NCBI GenBank assembly: GCA_964426895.1
Contig: CAYRSH010000038.1
Location: 1 to 15,771 of the forward strand
Direction: 5' to 3'
Source: Caldipriscus sp964426895
Lineage (GTDB): Bacteria > Hydrothermota > Hydrothermia > LBFQ01
DNA: 15,771 nucleotides
Notes under the pieces: model-generated
What the model was told of the DNA's origin: nothing
What the model saw: only the letters and a program-made list of their open reading frames with translations
Database searches by the model: none
Shown: one piece after another, positions 1 to 6,804 of the stretch
Layout: every line of letters starts with the position of its first letter
Numbering within the stretch: the stretch's first letter is position 1
Program-made: the position numbers and the translations under genes

Positions 1-338
1 GAATAATATATTCAATAATGGATGACAAAAGAGGGGGTATTATAATTGACCCTTACTGCGGTAGCGGTACCACACTTGTTGCGGCAAAAATTCTCGGGCA
101 TCACTTTATAGGTATTGATATATCAAGGGAATATGTGGAATATAGCATAGGAAGGTTGGAAAATTATAAAAATGAAATACCGAGGGTTGAGCGTGAGCTG
201 TCAAAACATGTGGTTAGGAAGACATTTAAGGAAAGAAAGGAACGGGGAGAGTTTGTCGGGAAATACGGAAAGACAAGTGCCAAAAGCAGAATGCCAACCT
301 TGTCTAATTATACGGATAAGGAAACTGGGGATGAATAA
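1..338 (+). CDS. DNA methyltransferase (N4-cytosine/N6-adenine, beta-class), C-terminal fragment
   Basis: The reading frame is open from the left edge, so the gene begins outside the window; the first ATG at 18 is internal. About 20 residues from the edge is the SAM-binding motif I, DPYCGSGTT, followed by LGHHFIGIDIS, the usual motif II region of the N6_N4_Mtase family. Motif I lies near the C-terminal end of the protein, so the catalytic DPPY motif should be upstream, as in beta-class enzymes; it is not in the window. The tail is rich in Lys, Arg and Glu and unlike the family core. No restriction endonuclease lies downstream, so whether this is a solitary methylase or part of a restriction-modification pair cannot be told. 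The family call is firm; the target base and site are unknown. Confidence 0.85.
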   Translation, partial: IIYSIMDDKRGGIIIDPYCGSGTTLVAAKILGHHFIGIDISREYVEYSIGRLENYKNEIPRVERELSKHVVRKTFKERKERGEFVGKYGKTSAKSRMPTLSNYTDKETGDE

Positions 339-356
339 GGCGGTTTAATCGCCTTA
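336..356 (+). terminator. Possible hairpin after the methyltransferase gene
   Basis: TAAGGCG (336-342) and CGCCTTA (350-356) form a 7-bp stem with a 7-base loop, overlapping the methyltransferase stop codon. No T-run follows, so it is a weak candidate for an intrinsic terminator and may only protect the 3' end of the transcript. Confidence 0.3.
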
Positions 357-417
357 ACACCGTTGGCCATTGTGGAGCGGGAGGATGAAAATACTTATAC
401 CGATTAAAAACTTTTCC

Positions 418-435
418 CGGGTATAATACCCGCTT
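418..435 (+). promoter_or_regulatory. Leaderless-type promoter of the V/A-ATPase A-subunit gene
   Basis: A perfect TATAAT -10 box (422-427) sits in the centre of CGGGTATAATACCCG (418-432), a palindrome with 7-base arms around one base. The ATG follows 8 bases after the -10, so transcription should start within a few bases of the initiation codon. There is no Shine-Dalgarno sequence and no clear -35. The same arrangement recurs before the genes at 3720 and 4456. Confidence 0.6.
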
Positions 436-2214
436 ATGGCCGGAAAGATATATCGTATTTCGGGTGCATTGGTTGTGGCAAAAGGACTTGAAGGGGTTAG
501 AATGAACGAGGTGGTTAGGGTGGGGGAGGAAAAACTCGTTGGTGAAGTTATAAGGATTGCGGAAGACCAAGTGTTTATTCAGGTTTATGAGGATACTTCC
601 GGTTTGATGGTTGGCGAACCCGTTGAAAGGACGGGTGAATCCTTGGCGGTTGAACTGGGTCCGGGTTTGTTGGGGCAGGCCTTTGATGGGATACAAAGGC
701 CTTTGGATCAGATAAGGGCATCAAAGGGGGATTTTATTGAGAGGGGCGTAGATGTTCCGGCTTTGCCGAGGGATAAAAAGTGGAACTTTCAGCCTTTGAT
801 TAAAACCGGTGATAAGGTTAAACAGGGTTCAATAATAGGAGAGGTTCAGGAAACCCCTTACCTAAAACACAAAATAATGGTTCCACCAAACCTAAAAGCC
901 AACTTAAACGAAGAGTTTGAGGTTGTTGAGATAAAGGTCGGGGAATACACGGTTTGGGATACGATTGCGGTTTTGAAGGATAAAGATGGAAAAACATACA
1001 AAATCGGTATGGCCCATAAGTGGCCGGTTAGGGTTGCCAGGCCTTATATAAAGAAATTGCTTCCAACGGTCCCATTAATAACAGGGCAGAGGATATTGGA
1101 TTTCCTTTTCCCAATTGCCTTAGGGGGAAATGCGGCATTACCGGGTGGATTTGGAACGGGTAAAACCGTAACGGAGCAGAGTTTGGCAAAGCATTCGCTG
1201 GTTGATGTGGTTATTTACATAGGATGCGGTGAAAGGGGCAACGAGATGACGGAGGTTTTGGTTGAATTCCCCGAACTGACCGACCCGAAGACCGGAGGCC
1301 CATTAATGGATAGGACTATCCTCGTCGTTAATACATCAAACATGCCGGTTGCGGCAAGGGAGGCTTCAATATACACCGGGATAACATTGGCGGAGTATTA
1401 CAGGGATATGGGTTATAATGTCCTACTTTTGGCGGACTCTACTTCCAGATGGGCGGAAGCACTAAGGGAGATGTCATCAAGGTTGGAAGAGATGCCCGGT
1501 GAGGAGGGCTATCCTACCTATTTGGCTTCAAGGCTTGCGGCCTTCTACGAGAGGACGGGAAGGGTTATATCCCTTTCCAATCAAACGGGTTCCGTTACCG
1601 CCGTGGGAGCGGTTAGCCCTCCGGGTGGAGACTTTTCGGAACCCGTGGTTCAGAGCACTTTGAGGGTTGTCGGTGGCTTTTGGGCGTTAGATAGTTCTTT
1701 GGCCCGTTCAAGGCACTATCCCGCAATAAACTGGAACATATCCTATACCCTTTATTACGACCTTATTAAAAAGTGGTTTGAGGAGAATGTTTCCGAAGAA
1801 TGGACGGATATAAGGGTTTGGATGACGGATATTTTACAAAAAGATAAGGAATTGCAAGATATAGTGCAACTTTTGGGGCCGGATGCCTTACAGGATGAAC
1901 AAAGGGTACTGCTTGAAACCGCGAGGATTATTAAGTTGGCCTTCTTACAACAAAACGCCTTCCACGAAATAGATGCCTCCTCTTCACCAAAGAAAACCTA
2001 CTTAATAGCAAAAACTATAAGGGAGGCGTTTGAAATATTTATGTATTATACCAAGGAAAGGGGGTTTGACCCCAAGAACATCGCTTCGCTTCCCGCCGTT
2101 GAGGCTATAATAAGGCTTAAAGAGTTGAAGGACGAGGATGTTGAAAAATCAGTGACACAAATCTTGCAGGATTTAAGGGCCCAAGCGGAAAGGTATAGCA
2201 GAGAGGCGGCATAA
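436..2214 (+). CDS. atpA: V/A-type ATP synthase catalytic subunit A
   Basis: This is the nucleotide-hydrolysing/synthesising subunit of the A3B3 head of a rotary V/A-ATPase, working at the cytoplasmic face of the inner membrane. The 592-residue length is normal for the family. An N-terminal beta-barrel (about 1-70) starts AGKIYRISGALVVAKG. It is followed by the A-subunit-specific non-homologous region (about 110-200), Walker A GGFGTGKT (237-244; GAFGSGKT is more usual), the catalytic glutamate motif GCGERGNE (263-270), LLADSTSRWAEALRE (330-344) and SPPGGDFSEPV (394-404). The ATG at 436 gives the standard N-terminus. The other ATPase subunits normally found in the same operon are absent here: a methyltransferase lies upstream and recF downstream. 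The gene seems to be transcribed from its own leaderless-type promoter. Confidence 0.95.
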   Translation: MAGKIYRISGALVVAKGLEGVRMNEVVRVGEEKLVGEVIRIAEDQVFIQVYEDTSGLMVGEPVERTGESLAVELGPGLLGQAFDGIQRPLDQIRASKGDFIERGVDVPALPRDKKWNFQPLIKTGDKVKQGSIIGEVQETPYLKHKIMVPPNLKANLNEEFEVVEIKVGEYTVWDTIAVLKDKDGKTYKIGMAHKWPVRVARPYIKKLLPTVPLITGQRILDFLFPIALGGNAALPGGFGTGKTVTEQSLAKHSLVDVVIYIGCGERGNEMTEVLVEFPELTDPKTGGPLMDRTILVVNTSNMPVAAREASIYTGITLAEYYRDMGYNVLLLADSTSRWAEALREMSSRLEEMPGEEGYPTYLASRLAAFYERTGRVISLSNQTGSVTAVGAVSPPGGDFSEPVVQSTLRVVGGFWALDSSLARSRHYPAINWNISYTLYYDLIKKWFEENVSEEWTDIRVWMTDILQKDKELQDIVQLLGPDALQDEQRVLLETARIIKLAFLQQNAFHEIDASSSPKKTYLIAKTIREAFEIFMYYTKERGFDPKNIASLPAVEAIIRLKELKDEDVEKSVTQILQDLRAQAERYSREAA

Positions 2215-2216
2215 AA

Positions 2217-2222
2217 GGAGGT
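2217..2222 (+). promoter_or_regulatory. Ribosome binding site that fixes the recF start
   Basis: GGAGGT, preceded by AAAA, lies 5 bases before the ATA at 2228 and only 3 bases after the end of the ATPase gene. The recF frame has a TAG stop at 2222-2224, so initiation cannot be further upstream. Confidence 0.65.
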
Positions 2223-2227
2223 AGTGC

Positions 2228-3253
2228 ATAAGGGTAAAGGAAATAGAGTTTCACAACTTTAAAAACTTAGAGGGAAAATTCTCGTTTTCGGATGGTATAA
2301 ACTTAATACTCGGGCCGAACGGTTCGGGGAAAACATCCCTACTTGAAGGTATAGCATACCTTTCCGTTCCGAGGTCTTTCAGGGGTGTAAGGGATTTTGC
2401 CCTTGTTAGGTGGGGTGAGGATTATTTCTACATAAACGCAAAGATTTATAGGTTTGAAACCCCAAAGAACATAACCGTATATGTAAAAATTGACAAGCAG
2501 GGTAGAACCGAGAAAAAGGTGTATAAAAGCGATGGTAGAACGGTGCGCACATACGAAGAGGTTTTCAAAACATTCGTTGCTCTATCTTTCAGTTCAAAGG
2601 AACACGCGTTTATGGATGGCCCCCCATCGGAGAGAAGGAGGTTTTTTGATTGGGCCTTATCCTTAATAGATGAAAACTATTTCCAACACCTTATTGAGTT
2701 TAAAAGACTACTTGAAGAGAAAAGATTGGCCATTAAATCCGGGGAGATAATAAAACCCTTCAATAAGGCATTAATTCCCCACATTGATTACATAATAAAC
2801 GCGAGAAAGAGATTTGTGGATATGCTAAATTCCGGATTAACTTATGGATTTCTACCGAGGGGATGCTCCATAATATACAGGCCAAATATACCAAGTGGAG
2901 AAAAAATATTGAACTTTGAAGAGGAGGAGAGGAAAAGGGGTTTTCCACTTGTGGGGCCCCAGAGGGATGAGTTTATTATAACGATTGGAGATAAACCCGT
3001 AAGGATATACGCATCCGAGGGTCAAAAGAGGAGGATACACTTGGCAATAGTTTTATTTTTGAGGAAAGTTTTGGAGGAAAAATTGGGAGATAAGCCGGTT
3101 CTGGTTTTAGACGAACCTTTTGTGTATTTGGATCCGGAAGGCACGGAAGAGGTTATAAAAACCCTTGACGGGCAAGTATTTATATCTTCCGCAAAGCCGA
3201 TAAAAATTCCCACAAATAACATCTTGCAAATAAATTTACAATCTTATAATTAA
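2228..3253 (+). CDS. recF: DNA replication/repair protein RecF, apparent AUA start
   Basis: RecF is an SMC-like ATPase that binds DNA at gaps and helps load RecA with RecO and RecR. Read from 2228 the protein has 341 residues, slightly below the usual 350-370. It starts (M/I)RVKEIEFHNFKNLEG, the typical RecF opening. Walker A GPNGSGKTS follows at about residues 30-38. Near the C-terminus are the signature-like region YASEGQKRR and Walker B PVLVLDEPFVYLD. The next in-frame start of a usual type is a GTG at 2519, which would remove Walker A, so it cannot be the true start. No ATG, GTG or TTG is available between the in-frame stop at 2222 and the ATPase motif. Either AUA is used or the base at 2230 is wrong (ATG expected). 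It may be cotranscribed with the ATPase gene. Confidence 0.88.
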   Translation: MRVKEIEFHNFKNLEGKFSFSDGINLILGPNGSGKTSLLEGIAYLSVPRSFRGVRDFALVRWGEDYFYINAKIYRFETPKNITVYVKIDKQGRTEKKVYKSDGRTVRTYEEVFKTFVALSFSSKEHAFMDGPPSERRRFFDWALSLIDENYFQHLIEFKRLLEEKRLAIKSGEIIKPFNKALIPHIDYIINARKRFVDMLNSGLTYGFLPRGCSIIYRPNIPSGEKILNFEEEERKRGFPLVGPQRDEFIITIGDKPVRIYASEGQKRRIHLAIVLFLRKVLEEKLGDKPVLVLDEPFVYLDPEGTEEVIKTLDGQVFISSAKPIKIPTNNILQINLQSYN

Positions 3254-3256
3254 AGC
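3245..3256 (+). promoter_or_regulatory. Probable leaderless-type promoter of the Rrf2-family gene
   Basis: TATAAT (3245-3250) overlaps the last codons of recF and ends 6 bases before the ATG at 3257. No Shine-Dalgarno sequence lies in between. Unlike the other three such sites it is not inside a G/C-armed palindrome. Confidence 0.4.
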
Positions 3257-3712
3257 ATGTTTTACTCGCAAACGAGCCAGTATGCGATAAGGGCGCTTAT
3301 AAGATTATACAGGGAGATGATAGAAAAAGGGGTTGAAAGCGTAAGGTTGCAAGATATAGCGGAAAAAGAGAACTTACCCAGGGCATACCTTTCAAGGATA
3401 TTTCACGCGCTAACCCGGGCGAAAATCTTAGCCTCCCAGAAGGGCTTAGGCGGTGGTTTCGTTTTCAAAAAGCCTCCGGAAGAAATAACATTATGGGATA
3501 TTATCAAGGTGTTTGACGATGTTGAAGTTTATGACGAATGCGCCATAGGTTGGGAGAGGTGCGACGACGACCACCCTTGCCCATTACACAACACATATAA
3601 ACCCATAAGGGAGAAAATAAGAGAATTCCTGCAAAAAACCACTTTAACCCAATTGGTTGAGGCGGCCGAAAGAAAAGAATCCTATAAGAAACAAAAAACG
3701 GGGGTAGAATAA
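3257..3712 (+). CDS. Rrf2/IscR-family transcriptional regulator
   Basis: A 151-residue protein with an N-terminal winged helix: YSQTSQYAIRALIRL opens it as in all Rrf2 proteins, followed by RLQDIAEKENLPRAYLSRIF (recognition region, about 30-49) and the wing KGLGGGFVFKKP (about 62-73). C95, C102 and C108 plus H111 (ECAIGWERC...HPCPLH) match the three-Cys cluster with a downstream His seen in IscR, where these residues hold a [2Fe-2S] cluster; the first spacing is one residue longer here. An iron-sulfur, redox or NO sensor is therefore likely. Targets are not shown by the sequence. It lies between recF and a FabG-like gene, and an autoregulatory site could overlap its promoter, but none was identified. 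Confidence 0.9.
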   Translation: MFYSQTSQYAIRALIRLYREMIEKGVESVRLQDIAEKENLPRAYLSRIFHALTRAKILASQKGLGGGFVFKKPPEEITLWDIIKVFDDVEVYDECAIGWERCDDDHPCPLHNTYKPIREKIREFLQKTTLTQLVEAAERKESYKKQKTGVE

Positions 3713-3719
3713 CCCCCTT
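3700..3719 (+). promoter_or_regulatory. Leaderless-type promoter of the FabG-like gene
   Basis: TAGAAT (3705-3710), a one-mismatch -10 box, lies inside GGGGGT-AGAATA-ACCCCC (3700-3717), with 6-base inverted arms. The ATG at 3720 follows 9 bases after the -10, again through CTT. The site overlaps the end of the Rrf2 gene. The inverted repeat could instead be an operator. Confidence 0.45.
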
Positions 3720-4415
3720 ATGAAGGTTGCAATAATTACGGGTGCAACATCCGGTATAGGTTTGGCAACGGCAAGGGTTTTAAAAAGGGAGGGTTGGAAC
3801 CTATCCTTAGTGGGGAGGAATACCGAGAGGATACAATCGGAATTTCCGGAGGATTTAATCATAAAAGCGGATGTTTCGGATTATAAGAGTGCAGAGGAAA
3901 TAGTTAATAAAACCGTTGAAAGGTTTGGAAGTATAAACGCTTTAATAAACAACGCGGGGCAAACCCTTGACAAACCTTTAATAAGGTTGAACCCGGACGA
4001 ATTGGAAAACATTTTTAGGGTTAACCTGTTTTCCGCCTTTATGCTAACAAAAGCCGCTTTAAAGTATTTAAAGGGTGGTGTTGTCGTTAATGTTTCCTCC
4101 GTGGTGGGAATTGTCGGAAATGCTTGGCAAACATCGTACGCCGCCACAAAGGCGGGATTAATAGCATTTACAAAATCTTTGGCCAAGGAAATGGGTTCAA
4201 GGAATATAAGGGTTGTTGCCGTTGCCCCGGGATATATTGAAACGCCTATGACGGAAGGATTACCCGATGAGGTTAAGAAAAAGTACCTTGAAAGTATTGC
4301 TTTAAGGAGGTTTGGAAAACCCGAAGAAGTGGCGGAGGTTATCGCCTTTTTGGTTTCCGATAGGGCCTCTTATATAAGCGGGCAGGTTATAGTGGTTGAT
4401 GGGGGTATGATATAA
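3720..4415 (+). CDS. fabG: Short-chain dehydrogenase/reductase, FabG-like
   Basis: A classical SDR of 231 residues, the normal length. It has the NAD(P)-binding motif TGATSGIG (7-14), NNAG (77-80), N102, a catalytic serine in VSS (126-127), Y140 and K144 (YAATK), and the PGYIETPM segment after the active site. The arrangement and the C-terminal ending SGQVIVVDGGM are those of 3-oxoacyl-ACP reductase, which reduces 3-ketoacyl-ACP in fatty acid elongation using NADPH. The gene stands alone without other fab genes, so a different ketone/alcohol substrate is possible; the SDR call is much firmer than the FabG call. No Shine-Dalgarno sequence precedes the ATG. Confidence 0.85.
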   Translation: MKVAIITGATSGIGLATARVLKREGWNLSLVGRNTERIQSEFPEDLIIKADVSDYKSAEEIVNKTVERFGSINALINNAGQTLDKPLIRLNPDELENIFRVNLFSAFMLTKAALKYLKGGVVVNVSSVVGIVGNAWQTSYAATKAGLIAFTKSLAKEMGSRNIRVVAVAPGYIETPMTEGLPDEVKKKYLESIALRRFGKPEEVAEVIAFLVSDRASYISGQVIVVDGGMI

Positions 4416-4436
4416 ACGATTTCCACCAACAAAACC

Positions 4437-4455
4437 GGTGTATAATATACACCTT
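4437..4455 (+). promoter_or_regulatory. Leaderless-type promoter of the lanthipeptide operon
   Basis: TATAAT (4441-4446) lies in GGTGTATAATATACACC (4437-4453), with 7-base inverted arms around AAT. It ends 9 bases before the ATG at 4456, with CTT just before the ATG. All genes from 4456 to 13262 lie on the same strand with small or no gaps, so this is the best candidate for the promoter of the whole RiPP operon; extra internal promoters cannot be excluded. Confidence 0.55.
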
Positions 4456-4833
4456 ATGAATAGGATGGGTTTTTTAATTTTTGCCCTTGCGCTTTTACTT
4501 TCTTGTTCATCCGCCTATGTAGGGGGTGAGTATGGTTATGGTAATCTGCCCTTGGTTGAACTCAGATCAGAACCCCCAAGAGAAGATGTCGTGTTCAGGA
4601 TATACTCGGACAAGTCCCTACGAACACTTATAAGGGAATCAAAGGGTTCCGATAGGGTTGTAGTGGAGATTCCCGAGGGGAAGTATTACTTTGAGGCTTG
4701 GAAGGATGAGAATGGAAACGGCGTTATTGATACCGGAGACCTGTACGGGGCCGATACCACGGGAATAAGGATTGGCTACGATTGCAGGTCTTGTCAGGTA
4801 ACTATATACCTATCAACTATAACCGGGAGGTGA
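4456..4833 (+). CDS. Small predicted lipoprotein
   Basis: 125 residues from the ATG at 4456. A GTG at 4438 is in frame but lies inside the promoter palindrome, and an ATG at 4465 is an alternative start. The N-terminus MNRMGFLIFALALLLSC is a lipoprotein signal with lipobox LLSC, so the mature protein should be lipid-anchored at its Cys. The middle has YYFEAWKDENGNGVIDTGD, a DxNGNGxxDxGD loop found in extracytoplasmic proteins with Ca-binding-like loops on beta-sandwich scaffolds. Two further cysteines (CRSC) are near the C-terminus. It is the first gene of the putative RiPP operon and its stop lies 3 bases before the next ATG. A role in envelope retention or self-protection is conceivable, but nothing in the sequence proves it. 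Confidence 0.75.
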   Translation: MNRMGFLIFALALLLSCSSAYVGGEYGYGNLPLVELRSEPPREDVVFRIYSDKSLRTLIRESKGSDRVVVEIPEGKYYFEAWKDENGNGVIDTGDLYGADTTGIRIGYDCRSCQVTIYLSTITGR

Positions 4834-4836
4834 GAT

Positions 4837-5922
4837 ATGATTTTAATCATTTTGGCTTTGGGCGATACATTAAAAGCATCAGAGGATACGGTAAAAGTAG
4901 AGGTTAAAATAGAAAAGGTAAAAATTATCCCCGAAGTGAAAAAGGTGAACGGCTTGGGTAAAGACCTGATAGTTGAAACCTACAAAAGGCCCAAGTATTA
5001 CAGGCCTTATAAACTCTTAATAGGACCTACGGGGCAGGTTTTGGAAGGTGGAACATTTTGGTTTTACGGTGGTGCGTTTTTTGGAAACTGGACGGAATTC
5101 GGAATAGGGCAGGGGGTATTTACTATCGGTTTGGCGGATTTAATGGAGGTTAAACTTTCCTTGGAAAGGCTTTTATCAAACCTTTCGGCAGGTGGAACTT
5201 CAAGCGGTGCAATGGCCATGAAGATAAAGTTCTTAGACTTAAAGAATTTTAAAGGTGCCGTTGAGTTAAAAATAAACCCCATTTCTTTCCAGAGCATGAC
5301 GGATACCCTTATCCTTTACAATCCGGATCCGGTATATTACGAATTCACAAGGCAATATAACACAAGGGGTGTTACCGCATTTGTGCCTTTAACATTCTAT
5401 TGGGATAAATACTCATTTGCCGTTGGTGCATCCTTAGCCCAATTCGGCATAAATATAAAGTCCTCACAATTACCCGATACATCTAACTGTTATGCGGGAA
5501 TATATTGCGATAGCCTAAAATCCGCATTGAAATCCCCGTCCTTTTACGATTCTAAGAAAGAGGAAATATTAAACTTTTACGGTGGATATGCTGGGTTAAT
5601 ATATCTCTGGAAGGAAAACACGGAACTAATATTTGAAGTCAATGCTTTGCCGAGGATACTTTACAGGACGAGGTATAAGAGCGATACAACCGAGCCTTAT
5701 AAGTATATGCTTTCAAACAGGTATGATAATAACACCTATGCCCTAACGGTTTTGTCCTTTTTGGGTTTGAGGTATTCCTTTAACAGGTCAATATCCGCAG
5801 AAGCGGGAATAGTTATACCTTATGATATGTCCCTACCCCCCGAGAACAGGCTTTCCCTATTGAACAGCATACTTTACGCGAACCTAAATGTTGTATTCTC
5901 ATTAAAAGACTTGGGGCTATGA
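4837..5922 (+). CDS. Predicted outer-membrane beta-barrel-like protein, family not recognised
   Basis: 361 residues, started by an ATG 4 bases after a strong GGGAGGTGA site that overlaps the end of the lipoprotein gene. A very short hydrophobic N-terminus (MILIILALG) may be a minimal or mis-started signal peptide. Then comes a charged, Val/Lys-rich segment (about 15-60), followed by many alternating aromatic/hydrophobic strands (GGTFWFYGGAFFGNW, KYSFAVGASLAQFGI, LTVLSFLGLRYSF). The C-terminal strand (ILYANLNVVFSL) does not end in the usual terminal Phe. This pattern suggests an outer-membrane barrel. The last bases overlap the next gene as ATGA, implying translational coupling. I do not recognise the family; the barrel call rests on strand pattern alone. 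Confidence 0.65.
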   Translation: MILIILALGDTLKASEDTVKVEVKIEKVKIIPEVKKVNGLGKDLIVETYKRPKYYRPYKLLIGPTGQVLEGGTFWFYGGAFFGNWTEFGIGQGVFTIGLADLMEVKLSLERLLSNLSAGGTSSGAMAMKIKFLDLKNFKGAVELKINPISFQSMTDTLILYNPDPVYYEFTRQYNTRGVTAFVPLTFYWDKYSFAVGASLAQFGINIKSSQLPDTSNCYAGIYCDSLKSALKSPSFYDSKKEEILNFYGGYAGLIYLWKENTELIFEVNALPRILYRTRYKSDTTEPYKYMLSNRYDNNTYALTVLSFLGLRYSFNRSISAEAGIVIPYDMSLPPENRLSLLNSILYANLNVVFSLKDLGL

Positions 5923-6566
5923 TATTCGTTATTTTCCAGATTGCCGAAAGCGATTACGGCTATGTATTTGATGTGGATGGGAAAAGGGTTTTCGTTTTCA
6001 AACCCTATTATGGTCGTAAGAACTTTATATCAACCGATACATCTTTGCCATTCACATCCGACCTTATAAACGGCCTTAGGGATAGGTTAAAGGATTTAAA
6101 GCACCATGCGGTTTTGGTTTATCCCAAAACGGAATTCAAAATAGATGGTGTGAAATATAACGCCGATATTGTTGAGGGCATTCCCGAAGGTATCCACGCC
6201 GTTGATATACCCGGCTATGTAAAAGCCAAAATAAACTTTAAAGATTACGATATTTTCGTATTTATAACAAAAGTCCCCAAAAAATACAAGGAAAAACCGA
6301 TAAAAGAAGGAGCCCGAGAAAAACCCGTAGAAAAGGCACAAGAAGTACAAAGTATGGGGTCGTATAGAAGCAGTGGAATTGAATTCTATATGTCCGAAGG
6401 TGCTGGGTTGGTATGCGGTACCGCCGGTGGATGTGCTGGTTGTATATTGGGAGGAATTATAGGCGGTAATATCCCCTTTATTCCCATAATCCTCGGCGCT
6501 TTGGGGTCTTATTTTGGTTATACCGCTTGCAAGGGATATGTTAAAAGGTCGTGTTTTGGATACTAA
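5919..6566 (+). CDS. Protein with Cys-bearing glycine-zipper membrane segment, unknown function
   Basis: 215 residues, coupled to the upstream gene by an ATGA overlap. The N-terminal 120 residues are a soluble-looking alpha/beta region. Next is a charged Lys/Glu/Pro linker (about 118-145), then a hydrophobic, glycine-rich pair of helices (about 161-203) with GxxxG-type spacing, broken by NIPFIP. Five cysteines (C166, C172, C175, C204, C212) lie in or next to it. Such Gly-zipper hairpins occur in outer-membrane or pore-forming small proteins. The last 17 bases, including the stop, are identical to the 3' end of the lanthipeptide precursor gene, read in another frame, so the C-terminus may have been altered by recombination. 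It lies directly upstream of the precursor array. Function is unknown; immunity or membrane targeting would be guesses. Confidence 0.7.
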   Translation: MIFVIFQIAESDYGYVFDVDGKRVFVFKPYYGRKNFISTDTSLPFTSDLINGLRDRLKDLKHHAVLVYPKTEFKIDGVKYNADIVEGIPEGIHAVDIPGYVKAKINFKDYDIFVFITKVPKKYKEKPIKEGAREKPVEKAQEVQSMGSYRSSGIEFYMSEGAGLVCGTAGGCAGCILGGIIGGNIPFIPIILGALGSYFGYTACKGYVKRSCFGY

Positions 6567-6571
6567 TTAAA
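6555..6571 (+). repeat. 17-bp repeat shared with the 3' end of the precursor gene
   Basis: TTTGGATACTAATTAAA here is identical to 6972-6988. In the +1 frame it encodes LDTN-stop, the same last residues as the intact precursor, which suggests the relic of a precursor 3' end fused to the upstream gene. Confidence 0.7.
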
Positions 6572-6626
6572 TAGGTCCGGGCAGCACAGGAGAGAGTATA
6601 GAGGCTATAAGGCCTATATTTCCAAG
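6572..6626 (+). repeat. 55-bp leaderless fragment of a precursor gene before the gap
   Basis: These 55 bases are identical to 6833-6887, the second half of the leader of the intact precursor (GPGSTGESIEAIRPIFPS). There is no start codon or conserved leader motif: a TAA stop at 6568-6570 is in frame immediately before. Identity stops exactly at 6572 on the left, and on the right the fragment is cut by the N run. It is either a decayed copy or a chimeric contig end. Confidence 0.8.
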
Positions 6627-6726
6627 NNNNNNNNNNNNNNNNNNNNNNNNNNNNNNNNNNNNNNNNNNNNNNNNNNNNNNNNNNNNNNNNNNNNNNNNNN
6701 NNNNNNNNNNNNNNNNNNNNNNNNNN
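6627..6726. other. Assembly gap of 100 N inside the precursor array
   Basis: A run of exactly 100 N, a standard placeholder for unknown length. It is flanked by 55-bp sequences, both of which recur in the intact precursor (6833-6887 and 6913-6967, separated there by 25 bases). The missing part may be only those 25 bases, or one or more further precursor copies. Confidence 0.95.
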
Positions 6727-6801
6727 TCGTGTAGTTTTAACAACTGCTGTAATACTATAACCAACGCAGCCTTAGAATTGCCACTTGAAAAGGAGGTATA
6801 G
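6727..6801 (+). CDS. Lanthipeptide precursor copy, 3' part only (5' part in gap)
   Basis: The frame after the gap encodes SCSFNNCCNTITNAALEL, identical to residues 37-54 of the intact precursor, then ends in PLEKEV instead of LPLDTN. The first 55 bases are identical to 6913-6967. It therefore contains the second S-x2-S-x3-C block except for its first Ser, which falls in the gap. Its final codons (GAA AAG GAG GTA TAG) double as the Shine-Dalgarno sequence of the next precursor, and its stop is 3 bases from that gene's ATG, so the genes form a tandem, translationally linked array. Whether this copy has an intact leader depends on what the gap holds. Confidence 0.75.
   Translation, partial: SCSFNNCCNTITNAALELPLEKEV
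6791..6796 (+). promoter_or_regulatory. Ribosome binding site of precursor 1, inside the previous copy
   Basis: AGGAGG lies 8 bases before the ATG at 6805 and encodes the last sense codons of the preceding precursor copy. It supports both the start at 6805 and coupled expression. Confidence 0.8.
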
Positions 6802-6804
6802 GGT

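Noticed and set aside
2519..3253. GTG at 2519 as the start of recF
   Set aside because: It would delete the Walker A motif, which is encoded in the same frame upstream at about 2315-2341.
4438..4455. GTG at 4438 as the lipoprotein start
   Set aside because: It lies inside the -10 palindrome and would add YNIHL before a good signal peptide; ATG 4456 fits better.
6555..6801. CRISPR or transposon repeats around the gap
   Set aside because: The repeats are coding parts of the precursor gene with no spacers, terminal inverted repeats or transposase.
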